Below, one piece after another: positions 51,411 through 58,009 of a stretch of 64,000 nt of DNA (its first letter is position 1; every line of letters begins with the position of its first letter). Below the pieces are notes generated by a model. That model saw only the letters and a list, made by a program, of their open reading frames with translations. It was not told where the DNA came from and searched no databases. The stretch covers positions 1-64,000 of IMG/VR virus record IMGVR_UViG_3300042518_000726. The stretch is one strand, 5' to 3'. This DNA is from a virus. A program made the position numbers and the translations under genes.

Positions 51411-51496
51411 TGGTGCCCCGAGCCGGACTCGAACCGGCACGCATTTTCAGCGAGGGATTTTAAGTCCCTTGTGTCTACCTATTTCACCATCAGGGC
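51411..51496 (-). tRNA. tRNA-Leu (TAA)
   Basis: Class II cloverleaf: acceptor GCCCTGA/TCGGGGC, anticodon arm AGGGA-CTTAAAA-TCCCT, long variable arm, T arm GCCGG/CCGGC, discriminator A, encoded CCA. Confidence 0.95.
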
Positions 51497-51501
51497 TTAG
51501 A

Positions 51502-51717
51502 TCAGACTAGTACAGTTCCCCTGTCGTAGAGGATATAGATATTTTGGAACTGCTGGTGCATTAGGTCAAGGTCGCGGATCGAGCAGTAGGGTCCGCCTTC
51601 AATTTGAAAGTCTTTGCCACCCTGCCAGTCGCGGAGCGCTTGCTCACGAGTCTTATACTGGCGACCATAGGCAGGCAGCAAGAACATGGGACTAGTAACT
51701 TGGTTCAACGCTTCCAT
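51502..51717 (-). CDS. Hypothetical protein
   Basis: 71 residues starting after the promoter at 51747-51775. Segments RQYKTREQALRDWQGGKDFQI and GGPYCSIRDL recur in small phage proteins of unknown function. Confidence 0.55.
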   Translation of the reverse strand: MEALNQVTSPMFLLPAYGRQYKTREQALRDWQGGKDFQIEGGPYCSIRDLDLMHQQFQNIYILYDRGTVLV

Positions 51718-51746
51718 TTAGATTCCTAAATTGTCACAGAAATAAT

Positions 51747-51775
51747 ATTATAGCAAATCTGCGATTTAGGGTCAA
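51747..51775 (-). promoter_or_regulatory. Leftward promoter
   Basis: -35 TTGACC (51775-51770), 17-bp spacer, -10 TATAAT (51752-51747) then ATTATT. The downstream side of the -35 reads TTGACCCTAAATC, identical to the promoter at 60724. Confidence 0.88.
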
Positions 51776-51789
51776 GACAAAAATTTTCT

Positions 51790-51863
51790 TGGCCTCCCCA
51801 TACGGACTCGAACCGCAACCAACAGTTTTGGAGACTGTGATGCTGCCATTACACCATGAGGAG
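51790..51863 (-). tRNA. tRNA-Trp (CCA)
   Basis: Acceptor CTCCTCA/TGGGGAG, anticodon arm ACAGT-CTCCAAA-ACTGT, discriminator G, encoded CCA. Confidence 0.93.
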
Positions 51864-51868
51864 GTTAG

Positions 51869-51942
51869 TGGTTGCGGGAGAGGGAATCGAACCCCCATCT
51901 GGAGCTTATGAGACTCCTGAATTACCTTTACTCTATCCCGCG
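51869..51942 (-). tRNA. Initiator-like tRNA-fMet (CAT)
   Basis: Begins CGCGGGA and ends TCCCGCA-A-CCA, so position 1 is C opposite A72, the mismatch of bacterial initiator tRNAs; the D stem also has A11-U24. The anticodon loop is CTCATAA. However, the anticodon stem is GGAGT/GCTCC, without the three consecutive G-C pairs typical of initiators. Confidence 0.9.
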
Positions 51943-51950
51943 AAAATTAG

Positions 51951-52109
51951 TTATTGTGAGCGATTGAACCAGTTACTAGTAGTAAGCCAGCGCTTTTCTA
52001 GATCTTCTAGTTCTTTGTGGTCTTTAGGGCCGTATTCTTTGACATAATCCTCGAATGTGTACGGACGAACAAATTCCAGGACGCGCTGCCACATATCAGC
52101 GACTTTCAT
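51951..52109 (-). CDS. Small hypothetical protein (52 aa)
   Basis: ATG at 52109, TAA at 51953-51951. Starts MKVADMWQRVLEFVRPYTF, then a charged helix. Overlaps the upstream gene by 14 nt and ends 8 nt before the initiator-like tRNA. Confidence 0.5.
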   Translation of the reverse strand: MKVADMWQRVLEFVRPYTFEDYVKEYGPKDHKELEDLEKRWLTTSNWFNRSQ

Positions 52110-52335
52110 TATTTACAAAGCCGTATAGCTCTTTGGCTTTCTCTAGAATATCTTTAAAATCATAAAACTTGGGCATATGCGTAGCCCAATCTTCGGGCTG
52201 AACCTTGCCAAGCTCTACCATCTGGTGAAATGTTTGCTCTGCAAATTGTTTATTAGCTTCAAACTGTTGTTGAAGATAGCCCTGAGCAAGTTGTAGCAGC
52301 TCAGTGCGAATTTCGTACGGATTTTTAGTTGTCAT
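52096..52335 (-). CDS. Conserved phage hypothetical protein
   Basis: 79 residues; NPYEIRTELLQLAQGYLQQQFEANKQ is a helical N-terminus seen in many phage small proteins. Function unknown. Confidence 0.6.
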   Translation of the reverse strand: MTTKNPYEIRTELLQLAQGYLQQQFEANKQFAEQTFHQMVELGKVQPEDWATHMPKFYDFKDILEKAKELYGFVNNESR

Positions 52336-52361
52336 GATACTTCCTTGTGTGTTGTGTGTGT

Positions 52362-52390
52362 AAAAGAAAAAAGCCGGTTACCTGTCCGGC
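52362..52390 (-). terminator. Terminator downstream of tRNA-Pro region
   Basis: Stem GCCGG/CCGGC (52373-52390) with an 8-nt loop, followed leftward by TTTTTTCTTTT. It separates the tRNA-Pro-side transcript from the 52335 gene. The remaining 52391-52478 stretch holds further GC-rich complementary segments but no gene. Confidence 0.8.
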
Positions 52391-52478
52391 ATAACCCGTA
52401 TCGTCTGTTATGGATGACGCTAGCACTGCCGCGGCTAGTAACGGCTATAGCGGTTTAGGTTCTATAGCTAACCAGGAT

Positions 52479-52557
52479 TGGTCTCGGGGGTGGGATTCGA
52501 ACTCACGATCTCCTGCTCCCAAAGCAGGCGCTTTAAGCCGGACTAAGCTACACCGAG
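52479..52557 (-). tRNA. tRNA-Pro (TGG)
   Basis: Acceptor CTCGGTG/CCCCGAG with one T6-C67 mismatch, anticodon arm CCTGC-TTTGGGA-GCAGG, T arm with one A-C mismatch, discriminator A, encoded CCA. Confidence 0.9.
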
Positions 52558-52559
52558 TA

Positions 52560-52636
52560 TGGCACACCTAAGGGGATTCGAACCCCTGATCTACTCCGTG
52601 AAAGGGAGTTGTCCTAGGCCGCTAGACGATAGGTGC
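52560..52636 (-). tRNA. tRNA-Glu (TTC)
   Basis: Acceptor GCACCTA/TAGGTGT, anticodon arm ACTCC-CTTTCAC-GGAGT, T arm AGGGG/CCCCT, discriminator G, encoded CCA. Confidence 0.94.
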
Positions 52637-52795
52637 TTATTTTTTCGGCGGTTTAGGGTAAGGTTTCTTGCCCTTGTCACCTTCACGAGCATGAATAGCT
52701 GCTTCAGCAGCTTTACATGACTCTAGTGTGTCAAACTGGCAGTTGCCACGTTGACCATATTTGTACTTACCGTTTGCGCATTTATAGCAAGGCAT
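52637..52795 (-). CDS. Small zinc-ribbon-like protein (52 aa)
   Basis: ATG at 52795, stop adjacent to tRNA-Glu. MPCYKCANGK…RGNCQF…ESCKAAE has four cysteines (C-x2-C…C…C) and a Lys/Pro-rich tail, suggesting a small metal-binding protein. Family not recognised. Confidence 0.55.
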   Translation of the reverse strand: MPCYKCANGKYKYGQRGNCQFDTLESCKAAEAAIHAREGDKGKKPYPKPPKK

Positions 52796-52797
52796 GG

Positions 52798-53103
52798 TTA
52801 ATCCAGTGCAGGAATTTTTGTTAGAGTTTTTGTTTTATGCCCTACAATAGTATCTGTAGGCTTGTACTCGCCATCTTGTTCCCTGTACACTCTGATTAAA
52901 GCACCTGGGTCATCTGGCGTTCCTGTAATTTTAAAACTACTACCGGGGATTTGTTCCTCGCCATTAGTAATTACTTTGGTAACTTTGCCACGAGCAGTAC
53001 CGCCGCTTGAATTCCAACTAACGCTATCGCCCCTTTTAACATTTTTTGCTTTAGTAATTATAGCATCTAAGGCTGCTATAAGCGTTTCTGTAGAGTAGTT
53101 CAT
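52798..53103 (-). CDS. Hypervirulence-associated (HVA1) Tudor-like domain protein
   Basis: 101 residues from the ATG at 53103. VKRGDSVSWNSSGGTARGKVTKVI, GALIRVYR and VGHKTKTLTKI match the small SH3/Tudor-like HVA1 domain found in many bacteria and phages. Ligand and function unknown. Confidence 0.7.
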   Translation of the reverse strand: MNYSTETLIAALDAIITKAKNVKRGDSVSWNSSGGTARGKVTKVITNGEEQIPGSSFKITGTPDDPGALIRVYREQDGEYKPTDTIVGHKTKTLTKIPALD

Positions 53104-53114
53104 AGTATTCTCCG

Positions 53115-53207
53115 TGGCAGTGAGTGTGGGATTCGAACCCACGGACCCGGTTGACCCGAATCGACGGTTTAGCAAACCGCTGCCTTAAGCCACTCAGCCA
53201 ACTCACT
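53115..53207 (-). tRNA. tRNA-Ser (GCT)
   Basis: Class II: acceptor AGTGAGT/ACTCACT, anticodon loop TTGCTAA, long variable arm, T arm GTGGG/CCCAC, discriminator G, encoded CCA. Confidence 0.95.
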
Positions 53208-53213
53208 AGGTTA

Positions 53214-53314
53214 TGGTAGAAGGGGTGGGAATCGAACCCACATTAACTGCCTTATCTGGACAGTGCTTACGAGTTTATAAGGCTCGCCCTAAGGCCAATA
53301 TTAGCAACCCTTCC
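53214..53314 (-). tRNA. Atypical tRNA with long variable arm, apparent anticodon TAT
   Basis: Acceptor GGAAGGG/CCCTTCT, T arm GTGGG-TTCGATT-CCCAC, discriminator A and CCA are clear. The D arm is irregular, the anticodon arm reads CGAGC-CTTATAA-ACTCG with a C-A pair closing the loop, and the variable region is about 28 nt with its own stem ACTGTCC/GGCAGT. An Ile anticodon with a class II variable arm is not normal, so identity is uncertain. Confidence 0.6.
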
Positions 53315-53320
53315 ATTAAC

Positions 53321-53437
53321 TTATGCATCTAGTTTGCGATTTAGTTGACCACGAACTTGTTTATGGGTTTTGGTATGTGAACCCGCCCTACGTTTGCGGG
53401 CTAGTGCCACATACGGATTACGAGGTTTTAGTTTCAT
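53321..53437 (-). CDS. Small basic protein (38 aa)
   Basis: ATG at 53437, TAA at 53323. MKLKPRNPYVALARKRRAG…HKQVRGQLNRKLDA; small Arg/Lys-rich proteins with an RNPYVA-RKAGxH pattern are widespread in phages. Possibly nucleic-acid-binding. Confidence 0.6.
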   Translation of the reverse strand: MKLKPRNPYVALARKRRAGSHTKTHKQVRGQLNRKLDA

Positions 53438-53493
53438 GATATACCTAAATTAAATATAAATTACTTTGCAGTTTTAATCAACGCCAAAGTAAT

Positions 53494-53522
53494 ATTATAG
53501 CAAACTAGATTGCATAGTTCAA
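53494..53522 (-). promoter_or_regulatory. Leftward promoter with downstream start-site hairpin
   Basis: -35 TTGAAC (53522-53517), 17-bp spacer, -10 TATAAT (53499-53494) then ATTAC. TTACTTTG (53461-53468) and CAAAGTAA (53485-53492) would fold into a hairpin right at the transcript start. Drives the 53437 gene and tRNAs. Confidence 0.75.
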
Positions 53523-53532
53523 TATTAAAATT

Positions 53533-53748
53533 TTAACTGTCTTGTTCTACATAACGATAGTGTTTAGTTATCTCTGTAAAACATTCTTGAAATTGATCGC
53601 GGGCTTGTAGGAACTGTGTATAGGCTTGAGCACCGTTAGTTGCTAGAGCAAGACTAGCTGCACCCAAGTCATCTACAGCTTGCATTATGGTTTTGTAATC
53701 TTGTTCTTGTTTTGGGCACCAGTATTTATGAATTTTTAAAGCTGACAT
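53533..53748 (-). CDS. Hypothetical protein
   Basis: 71 residues, helical, first line KIHKYWCPKQEQDYKTIMQAV. No family recognised. Confidence 0.5.
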   Translation of the reverse strand: MSALKIHKYWCPKQEQDYKTIMQAVDDLGAASLALATNGAQAYTQFLQARDQFQECFTEITKHYRYVEQDS

Positions 53749-53802
53749 TTTTACTACTTTTTATTTAACTGTAATTTGAGAGCAGTCACACCCGCATGTA
53801 AT

Positions 53803-53834
53803 CTACTATAGTGCAGCCGCCTCATCTATAGTAG
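53803..53834. repeat. 9-bp inverted repeat downstream of the virion cassette
   Basis: CTACTATAG/CTATAGTAG with a 14-nt loop lies 21 nt past the 53855 stop. There is no T-run, so it may be an RNA processing or stabilising hairpin rather than a classical terminator. Confidence 0.5.
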
Positions 53835-53854
53835 TGTTATCGATACCGTCCTCC

Positions 53855-54259
53855 TTATATTACGTTCCAATTTGTTCCGCGGAACACTAGTGTAATTGCT
53901 CCATCTGTGGCGGCTAATATTGTGTAGCTTGCTGCATTTTCAATGGTTTCTGCACCATTGGGCGTAACGGTAATATCGCTGGTTTGTCCAGCTTCGCTTT
54001 TGATAACTACTGTTCTACCGTCTACACCGGCAGTTAGGTTAATAGCAATCGCAGCTCCAGTGCCTACTACGCCTAAGTAGTAATTTGGAGTAGTACCTGC
54101 ACTGTCTAGGGTATAGGGACTTGCTGCGTTGTTGACTAGCTGTGTATTAACAGTTTCATTTCCTACAACAGAAATAACGCCGTTAGTAACTGTAATATTT
54201 GATCCAACCTTTACTACACCGTAGTTGGTGGTTGAGGTTAATGGTGAATTATATGCCAT
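53855..54259 (-). CDS. Virion-type beta protein (decoration/head-fibre-like)
   Basis: 134 residues. N-terminal SPLTSTTNYGVVKVGSNITVTNG followed by a beta domain YYLGVVG…GRTVVIKSEAG…FRGTNWNV. This domain recurs in the two neighbouring proteins and in phage head-fibre or decoration proteins. Located in a leftward cassette far from the other virion genes. Confidence 0.6.
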   Translation of the reverse strand: MAYNSPLTSTTNYGVVKVGSNITVTNGVISVVGNETVNTQLVNNAASPYTLDSAGTTPNYYLGVVGTGAAIAINLTAGVDGRTVVIKSEAGQTSDITVTPNGAETIENAASYTILAATDGAITLVFRGTNWNVI

Positions 54260-54297
54260 GGATTTTCTCCTGTTATTGTTATTGTTGGCACTGAAAA

Positions 54298-54603
54298 TTA
54301 CCCTGCTATACTCTTCCAGTTAGTGCCGTCGTAAGTAAGTAGTACGCGGCTATATGGAGTATTTAATATTGCAAAACTTGCACCATCAATGGTTTTTCCA
54401 CTGGGTGCAGTAATAGTTATAGGATTTATTTTTGAATTACCTGAAAAATCTTTGATATAATAAGTTTTACCAGTATTACTTCCAGATAGGTTTGGTAGTA
54501 CCAGTGATGACGCAGTTGTTACATTACTAAATATAACCTCATCGTCTTTATCAATTGTGGCGGGTGTTGTTGTAATAGTTCTAGTATCATAAGTTATACT
54601 CAT
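54298..54603 (-). CDS. Virion-type beta protein, paralogue
   Basis: 101 residues made almost entirely of the shared domain: ITTTPATIDKDDEVIFSN…KTYYIKDFSG…NPITITAPSG…YDGTNWKSI. No signal peptide. Probably assembles with the neighbouring cassette proteins. Confidence 0.6.
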   Translation of the reverse strand: MSITYDTRTITTTPATIDKDDEVIFSNVTTASSLVLPNLSGSNTGKTYYIKDFSGNSKINPITITAPSGKTIDGASFAILNTPYSRVLLTYDGTNWKSIAG

Positions 54604-54604
54604 A

Positions 54605-55165
54605 TTATCCTATCCTTGTTAGTGTAACCTTGACTGCATAACCTGTTGGTCTAACAGGATTTACTTGAGCAGCTAGTGGGCTAAAACCAGTAGTTATATC
54701 TGGACTACTCCAACAGGTTTGTATGTTATCTCCTGCTGCTAAACTCAGTGTATAATTACCGCTTAAGAATACTATAGATAATACGTTTGTTAGTTGTAAC
54801 TCTTGTGCTGAGCCTGTTATATCTACACCGTTTTTTCGTAACCATATACTTAGTGTGGCTGTGCCACCGCTGGTTTTTGTGGTTATAAGTGTAAATATTT
54901 GAGTATATATACCTGCATTTGCAACAGTGATATTGTTACCGCCGCCGCCTATGCTTACTCCATTAGCTGGGCCTAATGTATCAAATGTAATAACATTAAC
55001 CTGATTAGCAACTGGATTAGTTTGTGGGGTACTACTATTAACAAATCCATATTCGCCAAAACTGCTGCTAGTTGCAGTAACAATACCATTTGTTACACTT
55101 AATCCACTTCCTACTTTGATTACGCCATAGTCTGTGGTACTTGCTAGTGCTTGATTATAGCTCAT
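54605..55165 (-). CDS. Virion-type protein with C1q/TNF-like jelly-roll
   Basis: 186 residues from the ATG at 55165, which overlaps the upstream TGA (ATGA). N-terminal ASTTDYGVIKVGSGLSVTNG is shared with the 53855 protein; the rest (NVITFDTLG…AGIYTQIFTLITTKT…LRKNGV…GDNIQTCW) resembles a C1q/TNF-type jelly roll as in exposed fibre knobs. Confidence 0.6.
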   Translation of the reverse strand: MSYNQALASTTDYGVIKVGSGLSVTNGIVTATSSSFGEYGFVNSSTPQTNPVANQVNVITFDTLGPANGVSIGGGGNNITVANAGIYTQIFTLITTKTSGGTATLSIWLRKNGVDITGSAQELQLTNVLSIVFLSGNYTLSLAAGDNIQTCWSSPDITTGFSPLAAQVNPVRPTGYAVKVTLTRIG

Positions 55166-55653
55166 ACTACATTCCATTCTATGCCATTATAGACCAAACC
55201 AATACTGCCCCAGTCTGTGTCTAAAACATAAGTTAATTCGCCATCAATACTACTGCCTGTAGTAGTCACAGTAATTGGATTTGTATTAGCATCCCCCGCA
55301 CTATCTTTGATAATAAACACTTTGCCAAGGGTTCCACTAGGAAGTGTAACCGTTACTGCACCATTATAAATTACGCCTAAAAAGTACTCATCTGTGGTAG
55401 CACTATAGGTTGGCGTATCTATGAGTTGCACAGGCACATCTGCTAGTGAGCCTGGTGGTCCTTGTGGTCCTTCCGGACCCTGAGGACCAGGTGGTCCTGG
55501 TGGACCGGGTGGTCCGGGCGTGCCTATGCCATAGTTGATAAATAAGTCATTATCTTCCATGATTGGAGGCGGCAGGGGCGGAGCAGGAACAAGAGCAAAC
55601 CCTTGCTTTTGCCACATAAATGGTGGCAATAAGTGTTGTTTTTGTCTTTGCAC
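55162..55653 (-). CDS. Collagen-like virion protein
   Basis: 163 residues; GTG start at 55653 with GGAG 7 nt upstream. A Pro-rich N-terminus, a collagen-like run of six to seven G-P-P/G-P-Q triplets (residues about 46-67), then the same beta domain as its neighbours (EYFLGVI…IIKDSAG…NPITVTTTG…YNGIEWNV). Collagen-like triplets in phages form trimeric stalks. Confidence 0.7.
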   Translation of the reverse strand: MQRQKQHLLPPFMWQKQGFALVPAPPLPPPIMEDNDLFINYGIGTPGPPGPPGPPGPQGPEGPQGPPGSLADVPVQLIDTPTYSATTDEYFLGVIYNGAVTVTLPSGTLGKVFIIKDSAGDANTNPITVTTTGSSIDGELTYVLDTDWGSIGLVYNGIEWNVV

Positions 55654-55666
55654 AATAATCTCCTAT

Positions 55667-55701
55667 AAAAAGCGCCCCCAGGTCTTTTGAACGTGGGGGG
55701 C
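55667..55701 (-). terminator. Terminator between glycine-rich gene and collagen-like gene
   Basis: Stem CCCCCA/TGGGGG (55675-55699) with an 13-nt loop, followed leftward by GCTTTTTAT. It allows the glycine-rich gene to be made in excess over the downstream cassette. Confidence 0.75.
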
Positions 55702-55718
55702 CAACCGTTAATTAGAGA

Positions 55719-56480
55719 TTATCTAATATTTGTATTTGTGTTTGCTGGATTAGCGGTTTGTGTTCCACTACCAACATTGATTGCTGAGTTAGTATTCTGA
55801 ATGTTTTGAGCAAGGGCCCAGAGAGCATTGTAAAGCTGACCGTATTGTTGTTGCTGTTGAGCTTGCTGTTGCATCTGGTTAACAGTGGTTGTTGTATTGA
55901 CCTCTACACCACGTGTACGCTCTGCGGTATCAAAACGAGATTGCAGTGCAATAATGTTTGCATTAGCATCGCTGAGTTGACGGTTTAGAGTGGCTTCGTA
56001 TTGACTAGTGATTAAGGCACGAGTCTTGTCACCATCATTGTTAATGTCTTGTGCCAACTGGTAACGGTTTTCCATTACTTGTTGTTGTACGCCATTAAGT
56101 TGCTGTGAAAGCAGCATAGCGGTCGCATTAACTGCTTCTTTGGTACCGTCAACACGAGTTGCCAATGAGCCTGTTTGTGCATTGAGCTGGTTTGTAAAAG
56201 CAATGGTTTGATTGGCTTGTGACGCTTCCATGGCTGCTGTACTAACAGCTACTGCCTTGTCTACTTGACCAATGCTCTGCATTAGGCTCATGTTGGCTTG
56301 AACTTGCTCAGGCGGACTACGTAGAGTTGCTCCAGCAGCTGCGCCATCTCCTCCAAAGAGATTACCATTGTTGCGTAGGAGCGAGCCTAGGATAAGACCG
56401 CCAATAAGACCGCCGCCTCCGAAAAGACCGTCGCCGCCGCCACTCATCATCATGCCTGCAGGTGTGATTGATTCTGCCAT
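55719..56480 (-). CDS. Glycine-rich / coiled-coil virion-type protein
   Basis: 253 residues: a Gly/Met-rich hydrophobic N-terminus (GGGDGLFGGGGLIGGLILGSLL, about 14-37), a long Gln/Ala-rich helical middle (about 60-210), and an Asn/Thr tail. Similar Gly-rich-head proteins occur in phages as predicted virion or membrane-associated proteins. Heads the virion cassette; its codons look highly expressed. Confidence 0.55.
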   Translation of the reverse strand: MAESITPAGMMMSGGGDGLFGGGGLIGGLILGSLLRNNGNLFGGDGAAAGATLRSPPEQVQANMSLMQSIGQVDKAVAVSTAAMEASQANQTIAFTNQLNAQTGSLATRVDGTKEAVNATAMLLSQQLNGVQQQVMENRYQLAQDINNDGDKTRALITSQYEATLNRQLSDANANIIALQSRFDTAERTRGVEVNTTTTVNQMQQQAQQQQQYGQLYNALWALAQNIQNTNSAINVGSGTQTANPANTNTNIR

Positions 56481-56555
56481 TTTGTTCTCCGTTTTTTATT
56501 ATTGTTTGTGGAGTTAAACGGCTACTAGGCCGGCAAGCCTAGCTGCCGACCATAA

Positions 56556-56759
56556 TTAACTAACTATGGGTTTCTCTGTGATTACTTCGTACTCATCTAG
56601 GGTAAGGCACTCGTCGTGTTTACTTAACCACATCAAGTTTTCCATCATATAGTTTATATGATCTTGCGTTACCTTAGGGTCTTTGATATGTTCTAAGAGC
56701 TTTTTCATGAGTTTAGGGCTAACCTCAATCTCTACGAACTTGTAATATTTATCGCCCAT
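56556..56759 (-). CDS. Small hypothetical protein, paralogue of its neighbour
   Basis: 67 residues. VEIEVSPKLMKKLLEHIKD…HINYMMENLMWLSK…LTLDEYEVI aligns in spacing with the upstream protein, suggesting a tandem gene duplication. Function unknown. Confidence 0.5.
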   Translation of the reverse strand: MGDKYYKFVEIEVSPKLMKKLLEHIKDPKVTQDHINYMMENLMWLSKHDECLTLDEYEVITEKPIVS

Positions 56760-56956
56760 TAAAAACCCCCTCTATCAACTATTGTGTCATAGTGTTTCAT
56801 AGTGAGGAGAGTATTTGTTTGCATTAGCCTGATTAGGTGTTCTGCTACAAAGTGCAAATCTTTATCGTGTTTAGCATCTTCGCGCGCAAATTCCATCAAT
56901 CTAAGCATTAGCGGAACATCGACTGAAATAATGTCTAATCCGTTATATGCCATCAT
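56759..56956 (-). CDS. Small hypothetical protein
   Basis: 65 residues from the ATG at 56956, 6 nt after GGAG; an ATG at 56962 is too close to that site. IISVDVPLMLRLMEFARED…HFVAEHLIRLM…LTMKHYDTIV matches the layout of its downstream neighbour. Confidence 0.5.
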   Translation of the reverse strand: MMAYNGLDIISVDVPLMLRLMEFAREDAKHDKDLHFVAEHLIRLMQTNTLLTMKHYDTIVDRGGF

Positions 56957-57020
56957 ACACATCTCCGTGTGTTTAAATTCCCCTTACGGGGGCTGTTTGG
57001 GTTGGTTCCCAAATCTTTTA

Positions 57021-57095
57021 TGGTGGACCGCCGGAGGATCGAACTCCGACCTATGCCGTGCAAAGGCACCGTGCTCCCATTATCACTAGCAGCCC
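57021..57095 (-). tRNA. tRNA-Ala (TGC)
   Basis: Acceptor GGGCTGC/GCGGTCC with the G3-U70 wobble that marks alanine tRNAs, anticodon loop TTTGCAC, T arm CGGAG/CTCCG, discriminator A, encoded CCA. Confidence 0.95.
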
Positions 57096-57413
57096 TTAAT
57101 AATAATATACGTGTGGTTTACGTCCTACTGCGGGCGGATCTACTAGCTCTAGGTCTGTGGTCTTGAGCACTGCGTGCTCCCATACACGGCCACGACGACG
57201 CTGTGGACGATTCATAGTAATACGAGTCCACCAGCTAGGTGTTGTGCTATACCAGCGAAAATGACAGTAGTTTCTACGCTTTTTAGTTTTCTTGCCCGCA
57301 ACTTGTATGTAACGAAAACCAAAGCTACTAGTATCTACACGAATAGCATCGTATAAGTAGTGATCTTCTGGATACGCTACAGTGTGCGGTTTATCTTTTA
57401 GAGTACGACTCAT
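57096..57413 (-). CDS. Basic conserved phage protein
   Basis: 105 residues from the ATG at 57413 (GGAG upstream, just past the ncRNA terminator). MSRTLKDKPHTV is the opening of a widespread small phage family; the rest is Arg/Lys/Trp-rich (KKTKKRRNYCHFRWY, NRPQRRRGR). Probably nucleic-acid-binding. Ends at the 5' end of tRNA-Ala. Confidence 0.6.
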   Translation of the reverse strand: MSRTLKDKPHTVAYPEDHYLYDAIRVDTSSFGFRYIQVAGKKTKKRRNYCHFRWYSTTPSWWTRITMNRPQRRRGRVWEHAVLKTTDLELVDPPAVGRKPHVYYY

Positions 57414-57423
57414 TATTATCTCC

Positions 57424-57465
57424 AAAAAACCATAGTTCAAATCACGAGTATGAGTTGAACTATGG
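57424..57465 (-). terminator. Strong terminator of the tRNA-linked structured RNA
   Basis: A perfect 11-bp stem CCATAGTTCAA/TTGAACTATGG (57430-57465) is followed leftward by six T residues and then the ribosome-binding site of the next gene. It defines the 3' end of the noncoding transcript. Confidence 0.93.
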
Positions 57466-57922
57466 CCCCACTCCCTAAAGTGGCTTCATAGTGTCTTGTT
57501 ACTATTGGGCGACGGCCCGCAGGTCTAGAATGTCCAGTTACGTAGTCCACCATCACTAGTAACTTTTATCGCCCTGTTGCGCGGTATAGTCTAGGGATAC
57601 GACTATGTAAGCGTGGCGGGAACTATTATATGCAGGTGCTCATTCCTGCTTGCTCTAGACTTCACTGTTCACGTTGTACAGTCGAATATCTTTACGGGGT
57701 ACGACCCCAGCCTAGTCACCAGCCTAGAGTTTATAGGTTCAGCGTGAGCAGCGCAATTACGGATGTTGACTAGAAATAAGTTTTCCCAGTTCAGGCTTTA
57801 GAGTGCCTTATCGGGCTAGTCAACAACCATATTGAAACACACTGTGGTCTATACATACTTTCCTTGAGAGGTATGTGGTGTACCAGCCCTGATCTTTTTA
57901 GGGATTTTAATGTGCTTCAATA
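57466..57922 (-). ncRNA. Large structured noncoding RNA, 3' module (novel or GOLLD/ROOL-like)
   Basis: About 457 nt without any plausible coding frame between tRNA-Tyr and a terminator. Self-complementary segments fill it: CCATATTGAA/TTCAATATGG (57827-57836 / 57916-57925) extended by CACA/TGTG, enclosing ACATAC/GTATGT and CCCT/AGGG arms; GTTGACTAG/CTAGTCAAC (57765 / 57816) with inner ATAAG/CTTAT; GGGGT/ACCCC (57696-57708); TTCACTGT/ACAGTcGAA (57661-57686); GCAGG/CCTGC (57632-57649); ATAGTC/GACTAT (57586-57606); AGTTAC-TAGT/ACTA-GTAACT (57536-57564) within GGGCGA/TCGCCC (57507 / 57569); CCACT/AGTGG. GTCTAGA (57523) and TCTAGAC (57654) may pair at long range. Size, phage origin and tRNA neighbours recall GOLLD and ROOL; identity not established. 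Confidence 0.75.
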
Positions 57923-58009
57923 TGGTGGATGCGGATGGATTCGAACCACCAGCGTTTCTAGTGTCACGAGTTTACAGCCCGCTGCCGTCAACCATTTGGC
58001 TACGCATCC
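57923..58009 (-). tRNA. tRNA-Tyr (GTA) embedded in the structured RNA unit
   Basis: Class II: acceptor GGATGCG/CGCATCC, anticodon arm GCGGG-CTGTAAA-CTCGT, variable stem, T loop TTCGAAT, discriminator A, CCA (57925-57923). The CCA is also the first three bases of the helix that opens the 3' RNA module, so tRNA maturation and that helix compete. Confidence 0.93.

Noticed and set aside
56963-57020. Hairpins CCCC/GGGG and GGG/CCC as an extra terminator
   Set aside because: No T-run follows in the leftward direction, so I did not list it as a terminator.
57466-57922. RNase P RNA or a second tmRNA in the structured region
   Set aside because: I find no RNase P core motifs (GAGGAAAGTCC, ACAGNRA) and no tag reading frame or Ala-type acceptor stem.
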